From contig MCFE01000183.1 in assembly GCA_002104905.1 (NCBI GenBank), forward strand, positions 62,001-126,000: a DNA stretch of 64,000 nt, given 5' to 3'. The position numbers were made by a program, and so were the translations under genes. Every line of letters begins with the position of its first letter. Positions within the stretch are counted from its first letter, which is position 1. Shown in pieces: positions 32,490 through 45,257 of this stretch. The DNA is from Basidiobolus meristosporus CBS 931.73 (taxonomy: Eukaryota > Basidiobolomycota > Basidiobolomycetes > Basidiobolales > Basidiobolaceae). The notes below the pieces were generated by a model. It was not told where the DNA came from and did no database searches. It saw only the letters and a list, made by a program, of their open reading frames with translations.

Positions 32490-33714
32490 ATGACTTCTAC
32501 ACAGCCCACTCCCAGTGAACCATCGGAACCAAGATTCGACCACAATCGTGTTCGCATACCTATGAAGCTATCTCTCCCTCCTGGTGCTCAACCTGACATC
32601 ATTAGAGCCAACCAGAAGGATGTTTATTATGAGAAAGTGCTGGAAGAGAAAGTGGTCGGGGTGTTTCAAGACTGGTTAGGAACAAGAAGACAATTGCAGT
32701 ACCAAAACGAGCTCAACCTGGCTTCAAAATTGGTATACCTGTCGCTGACCACGTTGTTGGGCTCACAAACGTTAGGGGAGGAGTATTGTGATATCTTGCA
32801 AGTGACCACAGAAGCAGGAACATACCCAAGTCTTATACGGCGTGCATTGCTGGTGTTCCTGAATGTCTGTGCACCCTACCTGGCAGCGAGAGGCCTCACA
32901 AGCCTAAGGAAAACAAGCCGCCAACGGCAACTTATCAATGGTAATCTCTTCCTTATCTATTGCTCGGGGCTCATGTTAAAGTTCGGAAATTGCTAGCCGC
33001 GAAAACAGAAGAACAAGGTCTGAAGCCCAGAGTGCAGAAATGGCTTACTGAGCACTCAGCTAAGCTTCAGACGTTCTTCACCACCTACGTACGCTCAACG
33101 CATATGGCTATCTTTTATTTCTTTGGAGCGTATTATCATTTCTCCAAAAGATTCACTGGGATACGTTATGTAAGCGATATTTCACACCTCAATGGAGCCA
33201 GTCGGTACTTACGCAGCTCCCTTTAGATCTTCACTCGGAAGCTACGCAAAGGCGAGGAGCGTGTTGGTTACGAGATTCTTGGTGTGTTGATCGTCATACA
33301 ACTGTTGGTTAAAGGATTCCTCTCTTATCGTCAAAGCCTCAACAATACACCAAAGGAAGAGGTGGAGGAGGAGGCAGATACCGATTTGTAAGTAGATGTT
33401 GGATCGACCCCGAGCAGAGCTTGTCTGACCTTGGCCAAATCAACAGAAACTACTCGATGGATGTGGAATCTTCCGCACAATCGTGCACACTTTGTCTGTC
33501 GCCACGCAAGGATACAACGGCAACTCCATGCGGGCATCTTTTCTGCTGGACATGCATCTGCGAATGGTGTCGAAACAAGGTAAGCAACGGGGCGATCTGC
33601 CATTCATTTGCCTACGCTTATCAACAGCTAATTGAAATGATCACTCAGCCGGAATGCCCACTCTGCAGACAACCAGCCACCTCATCTAAGCTTCTGTTGG
33701 TTCAAAATTATTAA
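32490..33714 (+). CDS. PEX10: Peroxisome biogenesis factor 10 (RING E3)
   Basis: Exons 32490-32940, 32982-33169, 33227-33387, 33447-33579 and 33649-33714 give 332 residues, the usual PEX10 length. The N-terminal half is the Pex2/Pex12-type membrane domain (RANQKDVYYEKVLEEKVV, LASKLVYLSLTTLLGSQTLGEEYCD, IFYFFGAYYHFSKRFTGIRY, GYEILGVLIVIQLL). The C-terminus is a C3HC4 RING: C-T-L-C, C-G-H-L-F-C-W-x-C-I, then CPLC. With PEX2 and PEX12 it ubiquitinates the import receptor PEX5 at the peroxisomal membrane. The first intron is only 41 bases, the least certain; without it the frame would stop before the second domain. Start chosen at the first ATG giving a short hydrophilic leader. Confidence 0.93.
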
Positions 33715-33932
33715 ATCTTATCGCATTCATCAATAAACTTTCCTTGATTAATTTTATTCACCCTCAAACCAACCACCATTGACTAGAGTCGACAGAAAAC
33801 GAAAATTTCTAGGTGGAGATTTCTGACCCCAAAATTGAGCGGCAAAAATCTTGCTGGTTTTATTAATTGAAGTAAAGGACTTCGCCTTGAGACCTGACTT
33901 GACGAAGACCCCAGACTTTTCGAAGTTTCACC
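33715..33932. other. Short intergenic region
   Basis: PEX10 3' end (CAATAAAC at 33730) and mRNA leader of the bL34m gene. No other feature. Confidence 0.5.
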
Positions 33933-34395
33933 ATGTTTCAACTACTTAGCAGACCATTCGGCTTGTTGGCTGGCTTCCGTCAACCTGTTCAGAGAAATGT
34001 CACCGGGCTCCAGTCGTTGGCTGGCCACCTGTCCAGGTAATTTGAGTTTCCTCCATGACCGCCTCGCCGTGCAAACGAGACTAACTCCTATTTGCATTCG
34101 CCCCGAACCAGTCGTTTCGCCCGACCCTCCAACGCCTTGAAGTGAGTTACTGCAGCTACGGAAGCGAGTTCTTGAGATCCTTTACTAAACCGAGCTCTAC
34201 CCCATTAGTGTTCCTTCCGGACTCCGAGTCAATGGTATGGAGCAGATCCGATGCGTCACCTACGGAAACGAATACCAGCCAAGCAATCTGGTTCGCAAGA
34301 GACGCCACGGCTTCCTGGCCAGAATCCGCACCAAGTCCGGTCGCAGAATTCTCAACCGGAGAAAGCTCAAGGGACGTAAATACCTGTCCCACTGA
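33933..34395 (+). CDS. Mitochondrial ribosomal protein bL34m
   Basis: Exons 33933-34036, 34112-34141 (30 bases) and 34209-34395 give 106 residues. The first ~45 residues are Arg/Ser/Leu-rich and lack acidic residues, like a mitochondrial targeting peptide. The C-terminus is the L34 signature: [45 protein letters not shown]34 sits deep in the large-subunit rRNA of the mitoribosome. A longer unspliced frame on this strand runs over exon 3 in a different phase and is a shadow. All three exons are needed to join the presequence to the L34 domain, and the phases agree. Confidence 0.93.
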
Positions 34396-34732
34396 GCGGC
34401 TCCAGCCCGAAACCTTCGTGCCCTTCATCAATCGACCTTTCTTTGTTCCTCCCCTAGAACTGAACCACCCATCTGCATTTTGTGAACAGCTTCTTTTCTC
34501 TCCATTGAAATAAACCACCTTTCAAATGAACCGACTGGCTGTCCCCCAACCAACATACCACTGGCTATTAATACAGCAGCACTTCAAACATAGCAAACAA
34601 GGCCCCTCTGACATCATGGAGGACGGTCACGTCATTGGCGAGATGCGGTTATTTTAATCTACCAAGGTCGCTGACTCAGCCTCGACGGATATAAAACCCA
34701 GTGGACGTTGTCATGGTGAATGGAACCAAACT
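34396..34732. promoter_or_regulatory. Intergenic region with TATA box of the PQQ dehydrogenase gene
   Basis: TATAAAA at 34690-34696 lies 37 bases upstream of the start at 34733, a normal spacing for a regulated gene. The rest is the bL34m 3' region. Confidence 0.55.
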
Positions 34733-36417
34733 ATGCTCCGAAACTACTTGTGTCTAGCTCAGATTCTGATCGGCTTGCCATCCATGGTGTGGGGCCGAAA
34801 CGTAGGGAACTTGGCCACGGACGGTACGTATAGGGGGGAGCTGCTCATGTCGAACATGTCTCATCCGCGGGGAATCACCTTTGACCCCGCGGGGTCCTTG
34901 CTTGTGGTGTGCGTCGAGTCGCAAGAGGTAGTGGCGCTTCGGGAGGATGCCTCGGGGGCGTTTTCCAAATATACCATCATCAACCAAACCAACCTCCCCG
35001 CGCAGTTCACCTTGAATCATGGCATAGCGTACTTCCAGGACCACCTCTATCTATCCAACGACACTACAGCCTACCGGTGGCCTTATGGCGCTGGCCAGCT
35101 CACTCTCGCCACGAATACCCCGCAGAGGGTGATACGGAACATCGACGGTGGTGGGAACCATTTCACCCGCACGCTACTGATCCGAGAGTCCGACGGAAGG
35201 CTGTTCATCAATGTCGGAAGTTCTGGAAATGTGGACCCAAACTCCAATCGGGCGAAGGTCAGGTAGGTTGCCGGTTCTCTTCCGCAGACGCGTGGTTAAT
35301 CGGGTCTTGTTCCAGGTACTTCGATCTCGGGGCGAGTGGTGATTCTTGGTTGCCAGGGAATCCAGATGGATTTGATTTTCAGGCCGGTGCGGTTCTTGCC
35401 GATGGTGTGAGAAATGAATGTGGCCTTGGCCTCGATCGGCACGAGAATGTGTGGGGGGTCGAGAATGGTTCGGATCAGCTGATCCGCTCGGATCTAGGCG
35501 GAGATATCCATGAGTGGAATCCAGCCGAAGAGATGAACTTCTTCGGTGGCAACAGGACCAACCCCGCGACAAACGTTTCTTTCGGCTGGCCATATTGCTG
35601 GTAAGGAGCTGTTCTGACCCTAGCCTCTGTCTATGTGGAGACGAAGTGACCTCTCTTACCAGGACTGACTACAACCTGACCATATACGATCCTCAGATCA
35701 CAGAGAGAGGTTGGTCATGAACTCACATTCTTGGCGGCTGGCCAACTAACATCAACCACACTTTGTAGGCAATCAGTGGGCTTGGCCAGATTTCATGAAC
35801 AATGGGTAGACCTCCCTCGTCATACCTGCCTACTTCGCTTTCGCTAAGCGCTGTTCCATGTAGGCTAATTTCCGATACCTGGTGCCGAAACTCGACAAAC
35901 AATATGCCCCCGGCCTTGGCTATGCAGGCCCACAGGTGAAGTACCTCCAGCACTGCACCGTCACCAACAGCCAATGTACTAATACTATAGCTTTAGCGCT
36001 CCTCTGGACATTAAATTTTTCGATGGGAGCGGATGCGGTGTTGCCGGGGGATTTAGCTGCAGTCATGCTTGGGATGCCTTTATCTCCTTTCATGGGTCCT
36101 GGAACAGGGATCGGCCAAACGGACGTAAAATCGTCCGTGTTCCTATTGATCCCGTAACTGGAAAACCCGTTGGAGGAATCTCTGGTCAGGTGTTCGATGT
36201 GTGGGGGGAATTGGACCCCGGCAATTGTCAAGACACATGCTTTCGGCCGGTTGGGCTTGCTTTTGATCGTAAAGGACACCTCTATGTTAGCTCAGATAGC
36301 TCCAACGAGATCTGGCGTATCAGTCTAGAAAACGACGCGAGCTTGAGGTCAGCATCCGTTTTATTGGTACGGGCCGTCGCACTTCTCACCCTTGGTTGCT
36401 CCTCGCTAATTCATTGA
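34733..36417 (+). CDS. Secreted PQQ-type sugar (sorbosone/glucose) dehydrogenase
   Basis: Exons 34733-35262, 35316-35600, 35663-35709, 35769-35805, 35864-35935 and 35991-36417 give 465 residues. A signal peptide (MLRNYLCLAQILIGLPSMVWG) is followed by a six-bladed propeller-type GSDH/L-sorbosone dehydrogenase sequence: MSHPRGITFDPAGSLLVV, LNHGIAYF, LLIRESDGRLFINVGSSGN, DGVRNECGLGLDRHENVWGV, NMPPALAMQAHSFSAPLDI, SWNRDRPNGRKIVRVPID, RPVGLAFDRKGHLYVSSDSS. This is the AA12 type in fungi, oxidising sugars outside the cell with PQQ as cofactor. The C-terminal end is ambiguous: the frame can run to 36417 with a hydrophobic tail, or splice 36348-36429 and end at 36481 (459 residues). Both keep the frame. 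Confidence 0.87.
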
Positions 36418-36547
36418 TCAAATTTGTAGTGAATTCATTCCGTCAATAAACCCAGAAATTCCAACCAGACTCAATAAATAGGTGTCCAGCACATTTAATC
36501 AATTAATTACACACGAAAGTTCCGGTCGCATATCTTCAGCACTCGTC
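36418..36547. terminator. Convergent 3' region
   Basis: AATAAA occurs at 36445-36450 and 36474-36479, in the + orientation, between the convergent dehydrogenase and chitin synthase genes. These favour the unspliced end of the dehydrogenase, but do not prove it. Confidence 0.4.
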
Positions 36548-38956
36548 CTAACCAAACATTATTCTCAAATACAGATACACGAGGCAACCCAAAAACTTAA
36601 AGGCAGATAAGCCGGCCATGGACCAAAAGATGAAGTCCAGGTAGGGTCTAGAGCTGACATAGTCCCCAGCAATGCTGTGAATCCACCCGTTGACAACTTC
36701 CGACTGGAACGCTAGGATCAGTACCACATTGCTGAACATCCAAGTAAGCACCGTACGTGTACGGAACAGCCGGTAGTAGTCTTCGCGTTTGGTAGCCGCA
36801 TCGGTTTGTTGCTTCTCCGGCTCGGGCTTCACTTGGAGGTCGGAGAGCAAGTCGGCGTAGAGCGCATTGACATCCTGTTTCTCGGTGGGCACCTCGACGG
36901 TCGCTACCTCGACTCCCTTCTTGTTGGTAAGGGAGGTGACATTTCCGAGATTGGCCGACGCATTGTTGTCACCTTTGGTGCCCCAGGAGACATCGTGCGT
37001 GTTGCAGAAAGCGTACACCATAAGGATGCACACGTAGGATGGGAAAATGAACATGTACTGTACGAAGGAGGTGAACATGTGCCACGGCTCGAAGTACAAA
37101 AACGACGAGAGGAAGTACAGCCCGTACGTGGAGGCCACCGCAATAAAGATGTTGACCGTCTCTTTGGTGAAGGGCTGTTTCAGTAGGTTGTTGTACACGT
37201 CGGGATTGCTGAAGTAGACCGTTAGGTTAAATCCGATGGTATACAGCATAATGGCCATCACGAAAGCAAACAGATAGACGCAGAGGAGGTAGATGATCTT
37301 GGAGCCTTGCGGACGGTTCCCAAGAGAAAGGACGAACTGCACAATAATCCCCAACAGGAAGATCTCTCGAACAATGGAGTAGACATACTTCGATTTATGG
37401 AAGAACGGGTCTGGGCCATCGTTATCGTCGGAGGAATTCTGTTGACCCATGAAGTAGAAGGTAAGATAGAAATTACCCAGCGCGAACCAGGAGAAGAATA
37501 AATTAATGACGTTATAAATAAACTGGATCATAAACAGTCCCTTGCGAAAGAGGCCATGGTTCGTTCTCCATATCTGGAACCAATGGGCCGTGGCAAAGAA
37601 GGCAGCGAACAAAGAGCCATTCAACCATCGACGACGTTGAGAAATGAACTCGGGCCAATTATCCGGTACGTCGGTCTCTGCCTTGGCCGATTTCACGTAT
37701 TTGAGAACCCATTTGCTGTTCTTCTTGGCGCACAGTTCAAAGCAGAGAATACGATCTTCCGCCAGATACATGTTGGCTTCAAAGATACCCCCAGTGGCAT
37801 CCGCTCCATGCATCGTCTCTCCCTTGAAGTAGGACGCGAGAGGACCAATTCCGGGGGCAGTGTTCTTTAAAGCCGCGTATCTGTATGCGGAGAACGCACC
37901 GGGAAGAACACTGATGTATCCAAACACACTCTCCAACGGCTTATCCAGGATGTTGCTCATTTTGTACTCGAAATTTTGCGCAGCAACCAACGGGTTCCAA
38001 AGGTTGGAGCAGCCGGTGCCCAGCTCCACGCAGATCTCACCGCACGCGCCACCTACGCTTGGATTCCTGTCGAATGCCTTCCACAGGTGGTAGATCGAGG
38101 TGCCACTGGGACGTGTTCCGACATCCAGCAAGATACACACGTTGGGATTCAGCAGCGGAGCAAAAGCGTTGAAAAACCAGCGATGGGAGTTCAGCTTTTT
38201 GGCATTCTTCTCCTTCAAACAGAAAACCATTTGGATGGGCACGAAGTCCTGCTCAGCAATCGAGTGCACCCTCATATCACTGTCGAGATAAAGCTGGGAG
38301 GTGTATTCGTAGATGTGCGCGGTGACACCCTTCCCGTTGACGGTGCTTTGCGCTATGCCGTCCTGATACACGCCCATGGCGCCTAAAACCTTGAGCACCC
38401 GAGGATGCACCTTGGTACGGCCGTCTGCGACCACACAAACAACACATTTCTTCCACCCCTCATTCCCCCAAACCTTGGACTTGGAACGGTTGCATAGATG
38501 GCGGATATTCTTGATTACACCGGTGAAGGTTTTGACAAAGAGCTGCTCATCTTCGTTGTACATGGTCATCACGATAAACAGCTCCGTGGTGCGGCCAAAC
38601 ATTGCTGGACGCAGGGTGTATCTATTCTGTAAAAAGTCGTTTGGATCACAGGTAGCCGCGGTATACCGCATGGTTTCAAACTCTTCTCCCCTGTTAGGGG
38701 CTTTCTCCAGGATTTTGTCGGCAATTGGACACTCGATGACCAGGTTTCCAGAGATCAGCTCTATATGCCGGATACTCTTACGGCGATCCTCGATGTATTG
38801 TCTGTATCTTCGGGAGCCTGGGGGAGGGGCCACATTCGCGTTGTAAAGCTCTTCTATATGCCCCGGCGCCGGATCTCTGAAAGGATCCTCGGTCGGGTGT
38901 TCGTAGTTATCATAGGCTAACGGATGGTTGGAGTAAGGCTGGCGATAGTTACTCAT
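36548..38956 (-). CDS. Chitin synthase, class I-III type
   Basis: A single exon, 802 residues from ATG at 38956. An upstream TTG extension of eight codons is ignored. The N-terminus has a charged, Pro/Tyr-rich region, then the chitin synthase N-terminal domain ([20 protein letters not shown]). The catalytic part has [16 protein letters not shown] (~178), LLDVGTRP (~280), [10 protein letters not shown] (~400) and QRRRW (~440), followed by at least six hydrophobic segments to the C-terminus. It adds GlcNAc from UDP-GlcNAc to growing chitin at the plasma membrane. It belongs to the Chs1/Chs2 division, clearly different from the ankyrin-bearing enzyme 6 kb away. Absence of introns contrasts with most neighbours. 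Confidence 0.95.
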   Translation of the reverse strand: MSNYRQPYSNHPLAYDNYEHPTEDPFRDPAPGHIEELYNANVAPPPGSRRYRQYIEDRRKSIRHIELISGNLVIECPIADKILEKAPNRGEEFETMRYTAATCDPNDFLQNRYTLRPAMFGRTTELFIVMTMYNEDEQLFVKTFTGVIKNIRHLCNRSKSKVWGNEGWKKCVVCVVADGRTKVHPRVLKVLGAMGVYQDGIAQSTVNGKGVTAHIYEYTSQLYLDSDMRVHSIAEQDFVPIQMVFCLKEKNAKKLNSHRWFFNAFAPLLNPNVCILLDVGTRPSGTSIYHLWKAFDRNPSVGGACGEICVELGTGCSNLWNPLVAAQNFEYKMSNILDKPLESVFGYISVLPGAFSAYRYAALKNTAPGIGPLASYFKGETMHGADATGGIFEANMYLAEDRILCFELCAKKNSKWVLKYVKSAKAETDVPDNWPEFISQRRRWLNGSLFAAFFATAHWFQIWRTNHGLFRKGLFMIQFIYNVINLFFSWFALGNFYLTFYFMGQQNSSDDNDGPDPFFHKSKYVYSIVREIFLLGIIVQFVLSLGNRPQGSKIIYLLCVYLFAFVMAIMLYTIGFNLTVYFSNPDVYNNLLKQPFTKETVNIFIAVASTYGLYFLSSFLYFEPWHMFTSFVQYMFIFPSYVCILMVYAFCNTHDVSWGTKGDNNASANLGNVTSLTNKKGVEVATVEVPTEKQDVNALYADLLSDLQVKPEPEKQQTDAATKREDYYRLFRTRTVLTWMFSNVVLILAFQSEVVNGWIHSIAGDYVSSRPYLDFIFWSMAGLSAFKFLGCLVYLYLRIMFG

Positions 38957-41149
38957 TTGGAGGGAAGGAGTGGAAGCCAATGTCTTTCAAAGACCTGATG
39001 TGGCGAGTGGATTAGGCGAGGATGAAGGGTTTTAGGGCACTCTGGGGTAGCTTATAGTGTCTGGTTTGGGTGCGGAGTTTATATGTTGATTCGACTGTTT
39101 AAAGGAACACTGATTTAAATGGTGTCACATCACCCTGCCACAAATTAACGCAAGCCCACTAATCTCTTTGCACTTGTGAAATCAAATCACAATTGTAGAA
39201 GTGGTTTCGAGCTAATTTCCGAGCACCCAATGCTTGAGAACGAGCATGTAGTGTGGTATTGTAATCTCCATATTGGCGATGAATTCCCAAATTAGGCGAG
39301 TGGTTTACCTGCATTTGGAAATCCCATGACAGCTCCATATTCCCTTAGAGTGATACGTATTTTTGACAACGGGTAGTTGCTGTTTGTGCGCGAACTGACG
39401 TAGAAGGCGTGCACCTTCGCCACTTATGCCCAGCTTTGCTCTTTTACGTCCAAGTTATGTGAGGCTGGCATTGATCGACCTGTGCAGGAATTGTAATCGG
39501 AAGCGATACATTGCGCCGGTTGGAGTGATTGATCCCACTTACGCAGCATCAATCAGGTGCGATGAATCAAGGCGATGTCTCGTGCTGGCAAGCGAGTGCA
39601 AACAGCCAATTGTCCTGTCTGTGGCTATGCATTGGAAGCACCCGCACTGTTCAATCTTGCAAGTTTACATACACTGTGTCTATTTTCACTGCGCTCGCGG
39701 CATGCGTGCAGAGGCACTGGCGCACGAATTTAAAAATACACGGATCTTCCAAATGTACCCGTCGTCCTGTGTTCCATTTCGAAACGACGGTCGTCGAGTT
39801 CATCCGCAACCGATTTCAGTGGTTAGGGATTGGTGGGCAGTTCGAAAATAGATCCCCTAAAAATAACCATGGCTTGGATAGCCGCCCCTATACACCAATC
39901 ACATCTACAGGAGTGATTAGTGATTGCATCCAAAATGGCCTATTTTTAGATTGGGTCGCGGACTATACCAAGGGAAGTTAGCCTCTGGCATGTTGGGTCG
40001 TCGATATTTCTGCTCACCAGACTAACCCTCATAATGCCAGAGTTGGATTATCCAAGGAGCCCAATCGCACCCCCGACAAGCCCAATGGAACGGCGTTTAA
40101 CGTCCAATAGTCCACCTTGTGTCAGAAATTCTCCTCGCTGTCTGTTTTCATTATACTCCAGCGACAATAGGGATCGCAGAAAATCGACCTAAGCGATCAA
40201 CCTACAATCTGGATGCCATCCCTTGGCGTGGTAACAATATGAGCCTTAGGGAAGACCGTGACCAAGTAGGACTAGCTGAGATCCACACCCACGTGAGTGA
40301 TCATGTTTGCTCTTGGCCCACCTGATGCTCAAATGGTCATTCATCGAAACTTATTAATCCACAGATGCTTAATGCAGTCTTATCGGCGACTCTCTTGCAC
40401 CTAATGTAGGCGGCGTCCAGCGAATCATCTGGCCTTGATCGTGTGATAAATCGGATGAATGAGGGTTTGGGACGGCAGCCCTCAAATGAGAGGGTTTCAT
40501 TTGCCAGGGCCAGTCGTACATCCGCACTTAATCCGCGAAGTAATGGCTCAGCATATGTCGGAGTTGATTGTACGGGGATCAGCAGAAGTGATCCGTTTTA
40601 GAGTGGTCTATATGGCATCCACTTAATGTCTATCCGATATCACACTAATGCTTCTGCATACACAGGAAACAGGGGCTATGCTATGTGCCAAATCCCAATA
40701 ATATTGACTTCCAAATAGAAACCTGTTCCACTCTAGAATCACTGATATGATATCTATAATAACTGGTTGATTCAAATAAATAATGGCATCAAGGGCTGAG
40801 TGGATTAAGGCCACTCCCCGATTTCTAATCCTGACATCTTGAACTAATCTAGTAGTTCATATGATACCATAATTGGTCAGCAGATCATCAGAATAGATAG
40901 AATGGAGACTGTATTCCTACCGGTTTGTGCTTCATTATTAAAATAAAAACAAGAAAAAAAAGCGCGGGCCTCGTGACTCTCCTTACCTGCTATATAACGC
41001 TCAAGACGCCTACGTTGTGCACTAAAATCCCACTCACGAATTCTCTCCCAGGGAATCTTGAAGAAGGCCGTTTTCACAAAAGCCGTTCCAACAGAATTTC
41101 CTTCGAGACTAGTCTTGAAATTCCCCAGATAGCATTTTCAACTATTGCT
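38957..41149. other. 2.2 kb gap without a recognisable gene
   Basis: Contains the chitin synthase promoter side (minus) and the cyclin promoter side (plus). Two overlapping + frames (39426-39851 and 39529-39981) of 141 and 150 codons show no family features, contain no plausible introns and probably occur by chance. CpG is normal and no repeats are seen. Confidence 0.4.
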
Positions 41150-41704
41150 ATGTCTTGCACTGTTCTCCCCTCTAAACAGATTGCCGATTATAAGCCTCTT
41201 CCTGACCCACTCATCAGTAAGTGAGGACTCCATGCTAAGCTTCACACCCATGTCCTAACAATATCAACTTTAGATTTCACCACCGAGTTCTTGTGTGGGA
41301 TTTTAAACTGCAAGCAGAGGCCACTGCGCCAAACCCAAATGCCAGAACTGCTACTCTTCGTCACTCGGGTAGCAGAACGCTCACGCATAAGCATCTTTAC
41401 CGGAGTTATCGCGCTGATTTATCTGTATCGACTGAAAGCGAGGCTTCCTGCCAAGGCGCAGGGGGAATACGGCACATCACATAGACTGTTTCTCGCCAGC
41501 ATACTGGTCGCATCGAAATATCTTTATGGCCCCGAAGGACTAAGCAATCGTACCATGGCCGAGGTATCTGGCGTTTTCAATTCGACTGAAGTAAGCAGGA
41601 TGGAAGAGGAGTTTCTGAAGTTGCTTGACTACAGAGTTTGGGTCAACGATCAGGAGCTCCGACTATTCCTGGAGGAGCACAAATCCGAGCTGTACTTGAT
41701 TTAA
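41150..41704 (+). CDS. Pho85-type (PCL-like) cyclin, short form
   Basis: Exons 41150-41216 and 41274-41704 give 165 residues, almost only a cyclin box: INFTTEFLCGILNC, PELLLFVTRVAERSRIS, IFTGVIALIYLYRLKARLP, HRLFLASILVASKYLYG, LSNRTMAEVSGVFNSTEVSRM and EEEFLKLLDYRVWV. The order and spacing match PCL1/PCL2-type cyclins, partners of Pho85/CDK5-like kinases. It lacks the insert and basic tail of the cyclin at 31330. The first exon supplies a short leader. A frame starting inside exon 2 would lose the first helix. Confidence 0.85.
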
Positions 41705-42718
41705 ACTAACCAAATCGACCATAACCCCTTACCTTGTTAATATCCTTAATCGCCAGAATCTGGTAGTTTTGAGAGGAGATGTCTGACCCCATATTGCTGC
41801 TGATAATCGAGTAGACATTCCTAGCGAGTATTGTACAATAAGTTTATGACCAACCACGGTTTCTCTGACTATCCCCCACCCCCTACAGGCGCGCTTCCCT
41901 TTATTCCTGGCTTACTTTTTGTTCATATTATGTATCAAAATCATGTTGCATTTTGCGACCTCCCAGCTTGTAATGATTTATCCCCTAACTAGACTCTACC
42001 TACTCCTTTATCTCCTATAACGCACTATCCGTTTTGTGTTGTGTATTGTCTATCCTGTACTTCTACTGTTTCATATAAATGACCATCATATCAATCTATT
42101 TTTAAAGTGCGAGGATGCTAGTATTTCTGCTCTGGGGTAAAAGTTTGGTGGCTGCGTCCTTTTAGGATGCGTGTGGTTATGCGAACCAACAAGGACCGAC
42201 ATGATTCTCTTGAAATCATACCCATACACATGTTGTCCTTGTTCCATTGCGGCAATGGGAGACCAGCAAATGTGCTATCACCCATGCTGCACGGACACCT
42301 TCATGGTAAGGACATGAATGGTCATGATGGCTCCTAATCATACCATATGGAAGTATCCAGTGCAAACGCTGCCAAGGCATTATTTAATCTTCGGCTAGCG
42401 CTGCGATTTTTGCTATTTTCATTCAAATCAGACTAAATAAGCATTGATTGTGTTTCATCTTATCAAACAGTTGATCAGTAATTGTTTGCATAAGTCTGCC
42501 ACATTTGTTGTTCTGCGGTTGTAATTTCGATTAATCATTGAATAGAAATGGTTGGTCAGCTCGTGTGATCTTGTTTTGATGACATGCATGAGATTATTGT
42601 TATGATTTAAACCCTCAGAGTCATGTGATTAAAGACAGTCATTCCAAGCATTTTCCATGCGGCTTTAAAGGTCAATTTACTGACTGTCCTGCTATAGTTT
42701 GTTCACAACTACGTAAAG
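41705..42718. other. 1 kb gap before VID27
   Basis: AT-rich, with the cyclin 3' end and the VID27 promoter. No frame of interest and no repeat recognised. Confidence 0.5.
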
Positions 42719-45257
42719 ATGTTCCTCTTCGATTCACTTAGCAAACTTATTTGGAAAAGCCCAGATGGCTCCGATCTAATTACCCTTCCTTCCGGTCAAT
42801 TCTTTTTACTTCGACCCGACTCTCATAGAAAGAGCCGAGAGTGCATGTAAAAGCCATTTCTTTGTTGTTCAATTGTCAGTATCAACTTTCTGACTTTTTT
42901 AATTCTGTTTAGCTTTAAAGACAGTCAAGCTGTAATTAGACGAACTGGGACAGAGTACCAGTACCAATTGGTTGTATCTCGAGTATACGAGGAAGGCGAA
43001 GAAGAACTTGAAGAAGACAATCTCAGTAGGCATTTGACTTGATTATTTTTTCGTATGTATAAGCTATATTAAGTGCTTGATTGCTCTACTTTTCTGTAAT
43101 ACCAGATGAGGAAGAGTATAGTTTTCTTGTAGATCAACATCTGCATTTCTATCACACCGAGTATGAGGGCTCGCCTTCATTTTTATGGTCGGATCTAGAA
43201 AATGTAAGCCGCATTATCGACAATTTTCTCTCAAACAAGTGTGTCCCTGACTAATTTTACTATTTATTCTCCTTTTGCAGGAGGGCCAATATTTCGAGTT
43301 CGTTGCCGAAGAGCGAGTCGATCCAGACAGATTAGAAGCTTTCCAATTGACAGTATTCGAATGTATGTACGAGCGTAAATATAGAAAGCCACACTCTGAA
43401 GCCAGCAATGAAGAGTTGAAGCAATTCATTTACGAGTAAGTAGATGCACGCATCAAATCAACTCCCTCTTCGATAGATTCCCATTAACCATTTTTCATTG
43501 ATTTCAGTCCTGAAGTAAGCGAAAAGGCTGAGCCCTCCTCGCCCACTGTTGTGGCTCAAAAGCAACCATCTGCGCCATCCACCCCCGTGCGTCAAGTGAG
43601 CCAGGAAAAGTCTCCTGCCTATATTTCTGCTCCTGACGGAAATAACGTGGCTGTAGTTAAGGGAGAACTATACCTCTTCAGCATCAATCATAACACCTTT
43701 CTATTGCAAACATCCGACGCAGTTGCTAATTTGATCGAGGTCAATCAGTATGAATATTGGCTTAGTGTCGAGGGTGATGGCAGGCCATATATTTCACAAC
43801 CTATTGGCTCTGATATGAACCCTGTTTTCAGCAATGAGCATCACTCCTTTATTTGGTGTTACACCGACGATAACGGCTATGTTTACTCTTGGTCCTTGAA
43901 GTTCACCGATGCACAAGAAGAACAGATATTCATTGAATCGTTTGGTAGATGCATGTATGAAACGTTAAACCAACAGAATTTCAGCAAAGTTAAAAGCGAT
44001 GACCAAAAATACATCACCGAGGCATACCAAGAGGATGTCGAGATGGCCGATGCCTTTTCCGAGTCTGATGAAGAGAGCAGTAGATCCGAAGACGAGGATG
44101 AAGAAGAAGAGGAGGAGGAAGAAGAGGAAGAAGTGGAAGTGAGATCTACATCTGCAGGCAAAGGCATCGATTCCAATAGCCAGCTTGCTGTTGGATACAA
44201 GCATGATCGTTCTTTTGTCGTTCGTGGAGACAAAATTGGTGTTTTCAAGCACACTGATGACGATCAACTCGAGTTCTCTACCACTATCAACAATGTTTCC
44301 ACTCCCAATGGAAAGAAATTTGCTCCATCCAAGGTCATGCTACATGAGGAGGATTCTTCAATGGTTTTGATGGATCCTAAAGAAAACCACTCCCTTTACA
44401 AGATGGATTTGGAGTACGGCAAGGTAGTGGAAGAGTGGCCAGTTCACGAATTTATTCAATGCAGTAACATCATGCCGGACACCAAATTCGCCCAATTAAC
44501 ACCGCAAAAAACATTGGTTGGTATGAGCCACAACGCCGTCTACAGAGTGGATCCCCGTTTACCACACTACAAGATGGTTGATTCACAACTTAAACAATAC
44601 GTGACCAAGAACGACTTCAGCTGCGCCACCACCACGGAGAATGGTCAGATTGCCGTTGCAAGTAACAAGGGAGATATTCGCTTGTTCAACAAACTGGGCA
44701 TCAATGCAAAAACCGCATTACCTCCTCTTGGTGACCCCATTATTGGTATTGATGTTACCGCTAGTGGCCGTTTCATTGTAGCCACCTGTAAAACCTATCT
44801 GTTGTTGATTGACACCATGATCAAATCGGCAAGTACACCTACTTATGGCTTTGAAAAGAGTTTCCCAAAGAACGAAAAGCCAGTCCCTAAACGTCTCCAG
44901 TTAAAGCCTGAACATGTCGCTTACATGAATGAACCAGTGTCATTTACCCCAGCCAAGTTCAATACTAGCGAGGGAGAGGATGAAAGAACCATCGTAACCA
45001 GTACTGGACCATACGTCATCACCTGGAACTTCCGTAAGGTGAAGCAAGGCAAACTGGACGACTATCAAATCAAGCGCTACACAGATACCGTTGTTGCCGA
45101 CAACTTCAAATTCGGCGAAGATCGTAACATTGTTGTCGCGCTGCCGAACGATGTTACTATGGTGAACAAGAAAACCCTGAAATCCCCGGTCAAGGTTCTT
45201 CAAACCCCAACCCGTAAACTCCGGTCCAGGTCGGACATTGTGAATTCGCCGTATTAG
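42719..45257 (+). CDS. VID27: VID27-family cytoplasmic protein
   Basis: Exons 42719-42846, 42913-43025, 43106-43203, 43281-43435 and 43508-45257 give 747 residues (yeast Vid27 782). Start MFLFDSLSKLIW...SGQFFLLRP is typical. The N-terminal and PH-like parts (DNNVAVVKGELYLF, YEYWLSVEGDGRPYISQPI) precede an acidic run of Asp/Glu (about residues 350-375), then the VID27 C-terminal propeller: NSQLAVGYKHDRSFVVRGDKIGVF, KVMLHEEDSSMVLMD, EWPVHEFIQ, FSCATTTENGQIAVASNKGDIRLF. Yeast VID27 was found in a screen for vacuolar import and degradation of FBPase; its molecular role is unclear. A nearly pure GAA/GAG tract at 44098-44130 encodes the acidic run and is a likely site of length variation. Confidence 0.95.

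Noticed and set aside
39426..39981. Overlapping 141- and 150-codon + frames
   Set aside because: They occupy the same DNA in two frames, neither resembles a family, and no codon or intron pattern favours one.
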